Notes: generated from the sequence alone by a model not told the origin. Positions 17,232 through 25,785 are shown, numbered from the stretch's first letter. The stretch: 39,351 nt of DNA from Deltaproteobacteria bacterium (GCA_016190375.1 JACPQR010000109.1:1-39351), one strand, 5' to 3'. Made by a program: numbers and translations.

Positions 17232-18578
17232 TCATCTCCCTCGTCCAGTCGCCGGCACGGCCGGCGGCGGCGGCTGGCCGCGCCCGCCCGCGGGCACCGC
17301 CGGCGGCGGAGGCTGAGCGCCACCGCCGCCTCCACCTCCTTGTTGCGCTGCCTGCTGTTCGATCGCCGCGGCCTCGCGCAGCGCCTGGATGGTCTCCTCG
17401 ATGTTCCGCATCCTCTGCTGGGCCTGCTCGACCATCGACCCGTAAGCCTGCCTCCCGCTCGCGTGCGAGACGAAGTCGCCAAAGTAGCTCTTCGCCCGCT
17501 GAAAATCCGGGATCGAGCCGCTCTTGTAGTCCTGGTACAAGAGGCCGAGGTTGAAGTAGGAGTCCGGCCGACCGGAGTCCATCTCCCTGGCGCCGTTGTA
17601 CTCGGCCTCGGCCTGCTCGATCTGGTCGAGACCGCGGAGGGCGACTCCGAGACCGATGCGGGCGTCGTAGCTCCTGGGGCTCAAGCCCTTCGCCTTCGAG
17701 AACGCCTTCTTCGCGTCCTCGTAGCCGCGGAACGAGAGCGTGATCGATCCGAAGTTCATGTAGGCCTCGAAGAACCTGTCGTTCAGCGTGAATGCCCGCT
17801 CGAAGTTCGCGAGCGCGCCGACGATGTTTCCCTCCCTGACCCGGATCAACCCCCAGGTGTTGTAGACGGGGGCGTAATTGGGGTCGATCGTCGTGGCCTG
17901 CTTGCACACGACGTTCGCGAGCTTGAGCATCTGAGGGTTCCGCTCGGCGTCGTCGAGGTAGAGGAGCGCGAGCTGGTTGAACGCGGGGACGTACTGCGCG
18001 TCGACCGCGAGCGCGCGCCGCAGGTTCTGCTGGGCCTCCTGCAGGTCGGAGCCCTGAGCGCGCTGCCTCTGGAGGATCGCCAGGTTCACGTAGGCCTCCA
18101 CGCTCTGCGCGTCACCCTGGATCGCCCGCTGGAACGAGCTGAAGGCCTCGCCCGAGCGCCCCTCGCGGTTCGCGATGAGGCCGAGCTGCACCCGCGCGGG
18201 CGCATAGTTCTGGTTGACCTCGAGGGCCTTGTTGAACATCGCGACGGCCTGACCCTGCGTCTGGTTGCACTGGGCGTAGGCGAGCCCCGCGTTGAACCAG
18301 GCCTCGACGAAGCGGCCCCCCTGGTTCTCCTCCGCCGCGGTCTTGAACTTCTCGGCCACGCTCTCGCAGCGTTCCTGGTTCCAGCCGGCGCTCGCCGACT
18401 GCCTCCATGCCTGGACGGCGTCGGAGAACGCCTCGCTCGCGGCGGCAGAGACGTGCGTTCCGCCGGTCGTCCTCGGCCCGGCGCCACCCGTGTTCACCCG
18501 GACGTTCTCGCTGCCACCTCCGCACCCGGCGGAGAGAAGAAGCGCGATCAGAACGGAAGGTCTGGTGATGGCTTCCAT
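17232..18578 (-). CDS. gltE: GltE/AglT-like TPR lipoprotein
   Basis: The product is 448 aa. The signal MEAITRPSVLIALLLSAGC carries a lipobox-like LSAGC and is followed by GGGSENV, so a lipidated envelope protein is expected. Residues about 60-385 are TPRs (AWFNAGLAYAQCNQTQGQAV, AYVNLAILQRQRAQG, AFNQLALLYLDDAERN, YFNLGLLYQDYKSG). The C-terminus is low complexity: a seven-glycine run and two copies of QPPPPAVPAxGRG. M. xanthus AglT/GltE is a TPR periplasmic/outer-membrane-associated subunit encoded next to gltD (agmU), as here. The start is nine bases from the gltD stop with GGAGGG between them, so the two genes are translated from one mRNA. Being a lipoprotein it probably anchors the TPR part to a membrane leaflet on the periplasmic side. 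Confidence 0.82.
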   Translation of the reverse strand: MEAITRPSVLIALLLSAGCGGGSENVRVNTGGAGPRTTGGTHVSAAASEAFSDAVQAWRQSASAGWNQERCESVAEKFKTAAEENQGGRFVEAWFNAGLAYAQCNQTQGQAVAMFNKALEVNQNYAPARVQLGLIANREGRSGEAFSSFQRAIQGDAQSVEAYVNLAILQRQRAQGSDLQEAQQNLRRALAVDAQYVPAFNQLALLYLDDAERNPQMLKLANVVCKQATTIDPNYAPVYNTWGLIRVREGNIVGALANFERAFTLNDRFFEAYMNFGSITLSFRGYEDAKKAFSKAKGLSPRSYDARIGLGVALRGLDQIEQAEAEYNGAREMDSGRPDSYFNLGLLYQDYKSGSIPDFQRAKSYFGDFVSHASGRQAYGSMVEQAQQRMRNIEETIQALREAAAIEQQAAQQGGGGGGGAQPPPPAVPAGGRGQPPPPAVPATGRGR

Positions 18579-18587
18579 GTTTCCCTC

Positions 18588-21500
18588 CTACGGAACGTCC
18601 GCTTCGGTCGTCGTCTCGAGGCTCAGCACGGGTCGCGGGTTGACCATGTCGGTGCGCGAGTGCGTGGGCTGCGCCCGGATCTCCGCCGCGATGGGGAAGC
18701 GTCCCGGATCGAGGCGGTTCAGCTCGGTCTCGCACAGGGTCGACCACTCGTTGAACCACCTGACCGCGGTGGCGCGGGTCAAGCAGTACTCGAAGCCGCC
18801 TATCGCCGCCTGCTTCCAGGGCTCGGAGGCCTCGTCCAGGCTCTGCTGGTAGATGCCGAGGAGCTCCTCGTCCGCCCTGATTTCGGCCGGCACCGGCGCC
18901 TCGCGGAACGCCGTGAAGAACCGCTTGTACATGTCGCCGACCCGCGCCGCGGCCGCGATCTCCCAGTTCGGGATGTGCAGCTCGACGACCTGATCGTACA
19001 GGGCCTTGGCCGCGTTGAGCTTGGCCTCCTTCTCGTCCTTCCAGCCCTTGAACTCCTCGGTGACCCACCGCTGGAACCGTTCCTGGCTCCTTCCGCCGCG
19101 GTACGTCGGCCATCCGACGTCGAGGAACTCCTTGTAGGAGAGCTCCGCGATGTAGAAGAGCGACTGCGCGGCGGCGGTCTTCGCGGCGAGCCTGCGGGTC
19201 GTCGTGTCGTCGTCGCTCTCTCCGGTGATCCTGGACTCCGCCCCTCCGGACCAGAGCTTTGCGGAGGCGCGGAACGCCTTCTCCGCCTTGGAGCGATCGT
19301 TCATCTTCCACAGGGCGTTGCCGATCGACGTGTTGGCCTGGATCTGGGCGCCCACGTCGGCGTTGCGGGAGTAGCTGCGCAGCCAGTGGGTGTAGTGGCT
19401 GACGACGTCGCGCCAGTTCGACGACGCCTCGTAGATCGCGCCGATCGAGTAGACGACCTGCGCAACCTCGCGCGGCCGTCTGGTCTTGTACAGCTTCTCG
19501 TAGTTGCGCGCGTCCTCGATCGCCTTCTCCGGCTCTCCGAGGCCCAGCCGGAAGAAGGTCGCGTTTTGCAGCGCCAGGGGCGCGTTCGTGCAGGTCCCCG
19601 CGTGACGCTCGTCCTCCGTACACCTGTCGCCCGTCTCGCCGGGGTAGCGGCTCGCGAACTGCTCGTAGTAGTCGGCCGCTTTCCGGTAGATGGCGAGCGC
19701 GTGGTAGTTCGCGCCCACGAGGTAGAGGGCGCGTTTCGAGAACTCGCTGTCGGGGAACCGCTCGATCAGCACCTCTCGAGCCTTGATCGCCCGGCCCACG
19801 AGCCGCGCCGCCTCGTAGTTGATGGCCGCGTTGTACAGGACCTCGTCGAGCCTGCCGCACTCCCGGAACTCACGCGCGATCCGGACGTACGTCCGCGCCG
19901 CGTCCCGGAACTGCCGGTTGGCCTGGTGCGCCTCCGCCTTCTTCCGCAGGATGCCGCACTGCAGATCCTGCAGCACGGTGCAGAGCTCGGCGTGAGCCGT
20001 CGCGCCGTCGCCCTGGCAGTACAGCTCCCGCATCGGCGGCACCTCCTCGGCCATCTTGTCGTAGCAGGCCGGCCGCGCCGGCTCCGAGTGCTCACCCAGG
20101 ACGTTCAGCGAATCGAGGTAGAGGTTCGCCGCGTACTCGGCGAGCTCCGATCGCTGGTGGTTGAAGGCGATGTCGCGGAAGATCGTCGCCGCCTCCTCGA
20201 AGCGGTTGGCCTCGTAGAAGATGCGGGCCCGCCGGTACTTGATCGTGATGAGGTCCTCGGCCTCCCCGCTCACGAAGCAGACGTAGCGGGTGTACGCGTT
20301 GAGCATCCCGTTCTCGAGCTCCGTGAAGTCACGCTTGCGGAACTCGGTCGCGTCACGCTCTTCGGGTCCGGCGGCCTTGCCCCGCTTCTTCGCCTGCGCC
20401 TTGGACGGCCGGCGCTTCGTCGTCTGGGTCTGGGTCGCCTGGAACTGCTGCTGGTAGAGGTTGTTGTAACAGAGCACCGCGGCGTAGGCGGCGTCGGAGA
20501 CGTACTCGCCGTTCGGGTCGAGCTCGACCACGCGATCGAACGCGGGCCCGCACTCGTTCCACTGCTCCATCTTCCACATCAGCTCGGCCGTCCAGTAGCT
20601 GACCTTGTAGCTGGTCGGCCACGACGACCGGTCGATGCCCTCGAACTCCACCTGGTCCAGATCCGGGAACTTCTCCAGGATCATCTTGTACAGGCCGAGC
20701 GCGAGGTTCATCGTGTTGCGGTCGTTCGTCCCGGGCTGGCTCTCGGTCCCGACCGCCTCGCGGTGCCAGTGGGTCGCCAGGTCGATGAGCACCGACGCGG
20801 ACTGCGCGCGGCAGTCGTTCTGGAGCTCGACCGCACGGCTCTGGCCCCGGATCAGCTCGTAGAGGGCCAGCATGCGCCGGACCTCGGTGACCTGATCCGG
20901 CTTGGGCCGAGACGAGATCACCGCGTTGGTCACGCGGCCCTGCCAGCCACAGAGCTTGGTGCTCTGCGGCCTCTCCTGCATCATGGCGTGATAGACGGCG
21001 ATTGCCTCGGGCCAGTGGCCGGTGTCGAAGAAGATCTCGCCCAGCCGCTCGAACATCTCGTACGCCTGGTCCTCGCTACCGGCGTATCTCCGGAAGAACT
21101 CCAGGGCCCGGTCCGGCGAGCCAATCTGGGCGTAGCTCAGGACCATCTCCATCCGCGCCTGGCGGGCGAGCTGCTGGGCATCGCGGGCCTCGGGGTGCTG
21201 CTGCGCGTGCTCGATCGTCTTGACGAACTGCTCGAGCGCCGCGCGGAAGTCCTGCAGGTTGATGTAGCACCAGGCCTGCTTGTAGATCGCGTACCCGAAG
21301 ACCTGCGAGCTCGGGTACTCCGCCACCTTCTGATAGAAGCGGAGCGCCGCCTCCATGTCGCCTTGCTGGAAGTAGAACTCCGCGAAGGAGAGGTAGGCGT
21401 TCGGGATGTAGCGGCTGGTCTGGTACCCCTTTATCAGGCGCTGGTAGACCTGCCGCGCCCGGTCGTACTGGTTCATCTCCTCGAGCGCGAAGCCGAGGTA

Positions 21501-22112
21501 GAAGAGGACCTCGTCCATGCGCTGGTACTGCGGGAAGCTCTGCGCGATCTGCGCGTACGCGCGGACCGCGTCCATGCGTCGTGCGTCGCGCTGCTGCTCG
21601 GCCTGACGCTGCTCCTGCTGGAGCTGCTGGACCCGTCTGGTGTTTCGCCGGCGCGTGGCCTGGTAGATCGGATCGTCGAGCTCGCGCGCCCGCGTGTTCC
21701 AGTACGCCTGCATCTCGATCAGGAGCTCGGCCTTGCGGTACAGGATGTCCGCCTTCCGCGGGTCGTCGTCGCGCGTGTTTCCGGCGAGCCGATCGACGAG
21801 CTGGATCTCGCGCTGGACGAGGTTCAAGATGCGGCCGCGCCGCGCCTCGCGGAACGTCCGCTGCTGCGGCGTGAGCTGGTAGCCGGCCTCCTTGGTCATC
21901 TTGCCGGCCTTCGGCAAGGTCCGCTTGAAAATCTGGCGGTGGGACGCAACGCTGGAGCCCTTCTTGACCTTCGCTCCCTTGGACGGGCACGCGTTGACCC
22001 GCGAGGCCGTATCGGCCGGGATGCACATGCCGTCGGCCCGTGCCTCCGGGGCCGCCGCCACGGTCGTGATCAGAGCCGCGCACAACGGCAGTACGGAAAC
22101 GATCCTGCGCAT
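18588..22112 (-). CDS. gltD: GltD/AgmU-like large periplasmic TPR protein
   Basis: The product is 1174 aa, near the size I recall for AgmU (about 1200). The ATG at 22112 is chosen over the longer frame to 22235 because it starts a signal peptide (MRRIVSVLPLCAALITTVAAAPEARA). A two-cysteine N-terminal segment (MCIPAD, NACPSKG) is followed by a basic and coiled region, then TPR-like pairs over most of the length (VLFYLGFALEEMNQYDRARQ, AYLSFAEFYFQQGDMEAALR, ALYLVGANYHALAIYRKAAD). In M. xanthus AgmU/GltD is periplasmic, associates with gliding sites and binds other Glt subunits. Its start is four bases from the gltC stop, so expression is coupled to gltC. The GltD call is supported by size, export and the gltE neighbour. 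The Nfs paralogue NfsD is the alternative. Confidence 0.82.
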   Translation of the reverse strand: MRRIVSVLPLCAALITTVAAAPEARADGMCIPADTASRVNACPSKGAKVKKGSSVASHRQIFKRTLPKAGKMTKEAGYQLTPQQRTFREARRGRILNLVQREIQLVDRLAGNTRDDDPRKADILYRKAELLIEMQAYWNTRARELDDPIYQATRRRNTRRVQQLQQEQRQAEQQRDARRMDAVRAYAQIAQSFPQYQRMDEVLFYLGFALEEMNQYDRARQVYQRLIKGYQTSRYIPNAYLSFAEFYFQQGDMEAALRFYQKVAEYPSSQVFGYAIYKQAWCYINLQDFRAALEQFVKTIEHAQQHPEARDAQQLARQARMEMVLSYAQIGSPDRALEFFRRYAGSEDQAYEMFERLGEIFFDTGHWPEAIAVYHAMMQERPQSTKLCGWQGRVTNAVISSRPKPDQVTEVRRMLALYELIRGQSRAVELQNDCRAQSASVLIDLATHWHREAVGTESQPGTNDRNTMNLALGLYKMILEKFPDLDQVEFEGIDRSSWPTSYKVSYWTAELMWKMEQWNECGPAFDRVVELDPNGEYVSDAAYAAVLCYNNLYQQQFQATQTQTTKRRPSKAQAKKRGKAAGPEERDATEFRKRDFTELENGMLNAYTRYVCFVSGEAEDLITIKYRRARIFYEANRFEEAATIFRDIAFNHQRSELAEYAANLYLDSLNVLGEHSEPARPACYDKMAEEVPPMRELYCQGDGATAHAELCTVLQDLQCGILRKKAEAHQANRQFRDAARTYVRIAREFRECGRLDEVLYNAAINYEAARLVGRAIKAREVLIERFPDSEFSKRALYLVGANYHALAIYRKAADYYEQFASRYPGETGDRCTEDERHAGTCTNAPLALQNATFFRLGLGEPEKAIEDARNYEKLYKTRRPREVAQVVYSIGAIYEASSNWRDVVSHYTHWLRSYSRNADVGAQIQANTSIGNALWKMNDRSKAEKAFRASAKLWSGGAESRITGESDDDTTTRRLAAKTAAAQSLFYIAELSYKEFLDVGWPTYRGGRSQERFQRWVTEEFKGWKDEKEAKLNAAKALYDQVVELHIPNWEIAAAARVGDMYKRFFTAFREAPVPAEIRADEELLGIYQQSLDEASEPWKQAAIGGFEYCLTRATAVRWFNEWSTLCETELNRLDPGRFPIAAEIRAQPTHSRTDMVNPRPVLSLETTTEADVP

Positions 22113-22116
22113 TCCC

Positions 22117-23727
22117 CTACCTCCCGCACTGCGAGGTGATCGCCTGACGGTAGTACCCCAGCTCGTCGCGCCAGTACTCGCCGTTGAACGGCCACAGGAC
22201 GTGCTCCTCGTCGGCCGTGATCCGGTTCTCGACACGGGACGGTCCGGCGCTCACCTGCCCCTGCTGCATCTCCTGGGTGAGCTGGCCGCGCTGGGCGTTC
22301 AGGATCTCGATCTGGATCGACGTCGCCTGGTTCATGAGGTCCTGCAGCTCCTCGAGCAGGCGCTGGTAGCGGCCGCGCGCGAGATCGCCGGCCGCATCGA
22401 CGGCGAGCGAGCGCGCCACGCTGATGTCCTGGAGGATCCGCGCGCCGAGGCTCGAGCTCCGGAACTCGCCGGGCGCACCGTTCAGTCGCCGCTCCTCGTC
22501 GTCGAGGACGCGGACGTACTCGATGTTCCTGAGCAGCGTTCGGTCGCCGAGCGCGTTCTCGATGATGGGCCGGACACGGGGCGGCAGGTTCGCCTCTCCC
22601 GCGCGCACCTTCTTCAAGAACTCGAAGAACGCGTTGTTGTCCTGGTACTGCTGCAGGTACCCCTCGATCTCGCGCTTGAGCGGCTCGTACTTCGAGTTGA
22701 ACTCGTCGACCGTCGTCTGAGCGTTGTCGTACTGGCAGTGCGCGAAGTAGATGACCGACTTGAGCACGATCGACTCGGGGTAGTAGGCCTGCGGGAAGTA
22801 CGGCGAGTTGAGCGTGTGGATGTTGCCCAGAGCGCGATCGAAGTTGTCGGTCATGAAGTATGCCCAGGACTCCTCGAAGAGCCCGTCGAGCCAGTACTCG
22901 CTGTTGACCTCGACGCGGTTCCACGCCTCGACGGCGCTCGCGAAGTGGCGCGTCGAGTAGTAGATCCGCGCCAGCGAGAGCCAGCCGAGGTCGATCATCC
23001 GCTGCTCGTCCTCGATCCCCTCGACGCCTTCGTCGACGGCCTCGATGATGTCGCGGAAGGCCCGCGCCGCCGGCTGAGCACGGCGCTCGCGGACGTGGGT
23101 GATGCCCGCGAAGAACTTCGCCTGGACGAAGTAGACGCTGTGCCGGTCCACCTGATCGAACAGGCGGATCGCCTCGGCGAACTCGCCCGCGCCGTACTTG
23201 AAGCGGCCGAGCAGGTACAGGAGCTGGTTGTACAGATCCTTGGTCTCGGGCGTGTTGAACTGGTTCAGCTCGCCCGCGCCGTACCGGCCGACGCGCTCGA
23301 TGATGCCGGCGGGCTCCGGGAGCTCGCGCGCGAGCTGGGCGAGCCACTGCAGGGTCGCCGGGAAGTACGTGTGCGCCTGACCCTGCTGGACGATCTCGTC
23401 GAACACCGCGAGCGCCGACTGGTAGTAGCGCAGGTGGTAGAGGCACTTGCCCAGGAAGAACTGGGCCTTCTGAACGTTCGCGGGCGCGTCGCCCGTCTCG
23501 CCCTCGACGACGCGCTGGAACTGCACCGCGGCCTCGGCGTATCGCTCCGACTGATACAACCGGAGCGCGTTCGCGAGCGCTTCCGACGGCGGGCCCTCGG
23601 CCGGCGGCGGCGCCTGCCCAGTGGACGTCTCCTCCGTCGTGAAGGTCATGTCCTGCGCGCGCGCGTTGCCGGTGAAGCCGACGAGCGCAACGAGGTACAG
23701 CGAGCACCACACGAGCTTCCGGGTCAT
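22117..23727 (-). CDS. gltC: GltC-like periplasmic TPR protein
   Basis: The product is 536 aa. The ATG at 23727 is preferred to the frame start at 23832 because AGGAG lies six bases upstream and MTRKLVWCSLYLVALVGFTGNARA is a good signal peptide. The mature protein begins QDMTFTTEE and a Pro-rich spacer, then TPR-type helices (ALRLYQSERYAEAAVQFQRV, AQFFLGKCLYHLRYYQSALA, LYLLGRFKYGAGEFAEAIRL). A long helical region occupies the C-terminal half, ending with a Trp/Tyr/Glu-rich stretch (HVLWPFNGEYWRDELGYY). In M. xanthus GltC is periplasmic and encoded with the outer-membrane proteins GltA and GltB; in the nfs operon nfsC precedes nfsD, as here. It is the first gene after a strong promoter. Its N-terminal motif is shared with the barrel encoded at 31003. 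I am fairly sure of the family, less of Glt versus Nfs type. Confidence 0.72.
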   Translation of the reverse strand: MTRKLVWCSLYLVALVGFTGNARAQDMTFTTEETSTGQAPPPAEGPPSEALANALRLYQSERYAEAAVQFQRVVEGETGDAPANVQKAQFFLGKCLYHLRYYQSALAVFDEIVQQGQAHTYFPATLQWLAQLARELPEPAGIIERVGRYGAGELNQFNTPETKDLYNQLLYLLGRFKYGAGEFAEAIRLFDQVDRHSVYFVQAKFFAGITHVRERRAQPAARAFRDIIEAVDEGVEGIEDEQRMIDLGWLSLARIYYSTRHFASAVEAWNRVEVNSEYWLDGLFEESWAYFMTDNFDRALGNIHTLNSPYFPQAYYPESIVLKSVIYFAHCQYDNAQTTVDEFNSKYEPLKREIEGYLQQYQDNNAFFEFLKKVRAGEANLPPRVRPIIENALGDRTLLRNIEYVRVLDDEERRLNGAPGEFRSSSLGARILQDISVARSLAVDAAGDLARGRYQRLLEELQDLMNQATSIQIEILNAQRGQLTQEMQQGQVSAGPSRVENRITADEEHVLWPFNGEYWRDELGYYRQAITSQCGR

Positions 23728-23874
23728 GAGGTTCTCCTGGCAGGGGGCTTTCGGGGGATGCCCGCTAGGGCCCCCGTACGTTGGGCGAGGCGCTCTCGCC
23801 AGCTTCTCGCGACCTGCGCGCGAATGGCTCAAAACGCAAACACTTTCCGCAACTTATACCGATAGCGGGGTCGC

Positions 23875-23903
23875 ATCTTAGAAACCACCCGAGCCAATGT
23901 CAA
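23875..23903 (-). promoter_or_regulatory. Strong predicted sigma70-type promoter of the glt cluster
   Basis: On the minus strand a perfect TTGACA (23898-23903) is 17 bases from TAAGAT (23875-23880), with an A/T-rich stretch just upstream. The start would be near 23868, giving a leader of about 140 bases before gltC. Confidence 0.65.
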
Positions 23904-24074
23904 GAGAAAAAGACCCTTAATCCATCGCCCTTACAAGGGATTTTGGCCAATGCCGCGAACTTTGCGGCCTGACCGTTGCAATGGGCGCGAGCCTGGGGCA
24001 CGACCGGGTGCAAATCGACGACCGAACGTCACGTCGCTTCTCCCAAGCGCTCCGATCGGGCTCGTTTCGCCCAC

Positions 24075-24104
24075 TTGACGTTCGCGAATCGAGTGAAGTA
24101 AGGT
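24075..24104 (+). promoter_or_regulatory. Candidate promoter of the Cys-rich lipoprotein gene
   Basis: TTGACG (24075-24080) and TAAGGT (24099-24104) are 18 bases apart, about 90 bases ahead of the start codon. The -10 match is weak. Confidence 0.35.
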
Positions 24105-24194
24105 CCCGCACGCTTCACGCGCCAGGGTGCAACGAGGCACCAGCATTGGGGACTCGATGCACCATTCCCCACTTCCCACGGAGGCCCGACGAGA

Positions 24195-24809
24195 GTGGTG
24201 AACCATCGAACGACCTTCCCAAGCCGGATCGCGCTCGAGCCCACCGGCACCGCGGTCGCCGGCTTGGGCACGTGCAAGGAAGGGCGCCTGATCGGCGCCG
24301 GTATCTCGAACACGTTCCTTTCGCTGCTCACGTGCCTCGCCTGCCTCGGATCCGCGGGTTGCGAGGCCCCGGGGGTGGGAGATCCGTGCGAGCCGGAGCA
24401 GATCCCGGCTGACGGGTTCAAGAACACCGAGGTCTACCTGGAGACTCGTTCGCTGCAGTGCCGCACGAGGGTCTGCCTCGTCAACAAGCTGCAGGGTGAT
24501 CCGAGCGTCCGGGCGTCTTGCACGGAGGCGAACGCCGACACCACGTGCGTGGTCCCTTGCCCGGAAGGCGACGAGACCTGCTCCGGCTGCAAGATCAGGA
24601 AGTGCGACCTGTACGTGTCGCCCGAGGAGGTCGAGGACCGCGTCTACTGCACGTGCAAGTGCGACGGCCAGGACAAGGACACCATCCGGTGCGAGGAGTG
24701 TCCCGACGGCTTCGAGTGCTGCCCGGCGTTCACCATCGGTCCGCCCGGCTTGCGCGGCAGCTACTGCGTTCGCAACGACACCTGCGCCGCCGCCGAAGAG
24801 GGAGGCTAG
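24195..24809 (+). CDS. Cysteine-rich lipoprotein of unknown function
   Basis: The product is up to 204 aa. The GTG at 24195 has GGAGG ten bases upstream; it gives a long N-terminal extension before the hydrophobic segment (NTFLSLLTCLACLGSAGC), so a later start such as TTG 24264 is possible. SAGC is an acceptable lipobox. The mature part has 19 cysteines counting the lipidated one, arranged as pairs and CxC or CC motifs (LQCRTRVC, CSGCKIRKC, CTCKC, CEECPDGFECC), so it is probably disulfide-rich and exported. The pattern TEVYLETRSLQCRTRVC looks like a lipoprotein family I associate with myxobacteria. It is divergent from gltC across a shared regulatory region. M. xanthus GltK and CglB are outer-membrane lipoproteins of the same machine. 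I cannot tell whether this is GltK-like; it lacks the size and vWA domain of CglB. Confidence 0.75.
   Translation: MVNHRTTFPSRIALEPTGTAVAGLGTCKEGRLIGAGISNTFLSLLTCLACLGSAGCEAPGVGDPCEPEQIPADGFKNTEVYLETRSLQCRTRVCLVNKLQGDPSVRASCTEANADTTCVVPCPEGDETCSGCKIRKCDLYVSPEEVEDRVYCTCKCDGQDKDTIRCEECPDGFECCPAFTIGPPGLRGSYCVRNDTCAAAEEGG
24798..24805 (+). promoter_or_regulatory. Ribosome-binding site ahead of a GTT codon (yraN)
   Basis: GAGGGAGG is a near-perfect anti-16S match. It overlaps the end of the lipoprotein gene and stands five bases before the GTT at 24811, exactly where a start codon for the YraN frame would be expected. Confidence 0.6.
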
Positions 24810-24810
24810 C

Positions 24811-25155
24811 GTTCCGACCAGCGGCGCCGTCGGGGCCGAAGCGGAGCGCCGTGTCGGCGCGCACCTCGAGCGGCTCGGCTTTCGCGTCGTCGCCCGGAAC
24901 TTCCGCTCGCGGTGGGGTGAGATCGATCTCATCGCCTCGCGCCCGGGCGAGATCCACTTCGTCGAGGTGCGCGCCCGCTCGACCGAGACCTTCGTCACGG
25001 CCGCGGAGTCGATCGACGCCCGCAAGCAGGCGCGAATCAGACGTACGGCCGAGGTCTACCTGGCGAAGAAGGCCCGACCATTCGCTCAGGCGTTCTTCGA
25101 CGTCGCGACCGTCGTCGGCGATCGAGTCGAGCTGCTCGTCGGCGCTTTCGAGTGA
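24811..25155 (+). CDS. YraN/UPF0102 family nuclease-like protein
   Basis: The product is about 114 aa, the normal size for the family. It shows the UPF0102 landmarks: GAEAERRVGAHLERLGF, the core GEIDLIASRPGEIHFVEVR and a basic C-terminal helix (SIDARKQARIRRTAEVYL). The fold is PD-(D/E)xK nuclease-like, with Asp of GEID and Glu of FVEVR in the catalytic positions; the usual lysine is arginine here, as in a number of relatives. The cellular role of the family is poorly known; links to DNA repair or uptake have been proposed. No ATG, GTG, TTG or CTG occurs in frame between 24661 and the conserved core. The position is set at GTT 24811 because a strong ribosome site lies five bases before it. The stop abuts the stop of the opposing gene. 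Confidence 0.75.
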   Translation, partial: VPTSGAVGAEAERRVGAHLERLGFRVVARNFRSRWGEIDLIASRPGEIHFVEVRARSTETFVTAAESIDARKQARIRRTAEVYLAKKARPFAQAFFDVATVVGDRVELLVGAFE

Positions 25156-25158
25156 TCA
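25153..25158. other. Zero-gap convergent stop codons forming palindrome TGATCA
   Basis: The TGA of the YraN-like gene (25153-25155) directly meets the TGA of the minus-strand HAMP gene (TCA at 25156-25158). It is the same six bases as at 1575-1580. Confidence 0.95.
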
Positions 25159-25785
25159 GTCGAGAGCGCGCTGCATCTCGAGACGGAGCTGGTCGAGCTT
25201 CTCGAGGGCGGCCTTGCTCGCGCCGGCCGCTTCGGCTTCCTTGATCGCGGCTTCGAGCTCGGCCACCTCGGCGGCCTGCCTCTGTCGCAAGGCTTCTATC
25301 ATCTGAGCGTAGACCTCGAAGAAGCCCTGCAGCTCGTCGCCCTTGCGCAGCTTGCCCGCGAGCCTGAGCCGCCCGGCGATGACCTCGCGGAACAGGTTCT
25401 TCATCTTGTAGACAGGCCCGATGACCTTGTGGGTGATGACGATCCCCGTCAGACCGAGCAGAACGATCAGGCTTCCGAGGATGACGACCAGCCTCGTGAC
25501 CACCTCGCGGTCCTTGGCCCTGAACTCGGCCTCGAGAGCCCGGCGCAGCGAAGGCTCGGAGTACATCGGATCCGCCAGGCTCTGGCCCAGGATGACCTCC
25601 GACGTTTCCGTCGACGCGCGGTACTCGAGCGTCCCCAGAACGGCGCAGAGCACCGCCGTCACGGTGACGACCATCCCGGTGTACTTGAGCTGAAAGGGGC
25701 GATCCAGAAGGAAGTTCCGGAGCTTGCGCTTGGGGGGCGCGCCGGCATGGGAAGGTGAGGCCGCCATCTGTGCCGTGGGCTCCAT
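25156..25785 (-). CDS. Two-TM membrane protein with HAMP-like region and coiled coil
   Basis: The product is 209 aa. AGGAGG five bases before the ATG fixes the start. The N-terminal 33 residues are cytoplasmic and basic (KRKLRNFLLDRPFQLKY). TM1 lies at about 36-56 and a short outer segment at about 57-95 (SEVILGQSLADPMYSEPSLR). TM2 lies at about 97-120 and runs into a HAMP-like start (ITHKVIGPVYKMKN) with a GDELQGF turn. A charged coiled coil follows to the end. There is no kinase, cyclase or methyl-accepting domain, so it may relay conformational change to a partner or act as a scaffold. Proteins of this layout recur in Myxococcota without known function. It follows the HEAT gene by 73 bases and is probably co-transcribed. 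Confidence 0.8.
   Translation of the reverse strand: MEPTAQMAASPSHAGAPPKRKLRNFLLDRPFQLKYTGMVVTVTAVLCAVLGTLEYRASTETSEVILGQSLADPMYSEPSLRRALEAEFRAKDREVVTRLVVILGSLIVLLGLTGIVITHKVIGPVYKMKNLFREVIAGRLRLAGKLRKGDELQGFFEVYAQMIEALRQRQAAEVAELEAAIKEAEAAGASKAALEKLDQLRLEMQRALD

Larger units (their letters stand above)
23728..24194. other. Divergent regulatory region between gltC and the Cys-rich lipoprotein gene
   Basis: These 467 bases hold no convincing gene. The first 100 still look GC-rich. From about 23830 to 23960 the sequence is markedly AT-richer than its surroundings and carries the gltC promoter. A hairpin with stem GCCGC/GCGGC and a 7-base loop lies at 23952-23968, and a small dyad CCCT-TACA-AGGG at 23928-23939; either could be an operator. 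The plus-strand promoter lies near 24075. Confidence 0.6.

Noticed and set aside
17202..22139. A 1645-codon plus-strand open frame opposite gltE/gltD
   Set aside because: It mirrors the codon pattern of the minus-strand genes (Leu/Arg/Val/Asp-rich with no domain), as expected of antisense frames in GC-rich DNA. The minus-strand frames have signal peptides, TPRs and ribosome sites.
24195..24809. CglB adhesin
   Set aside because: It is cysteine-rich and lipidated but about half the size, with no recognisable vWA domain or MIDAS motif.
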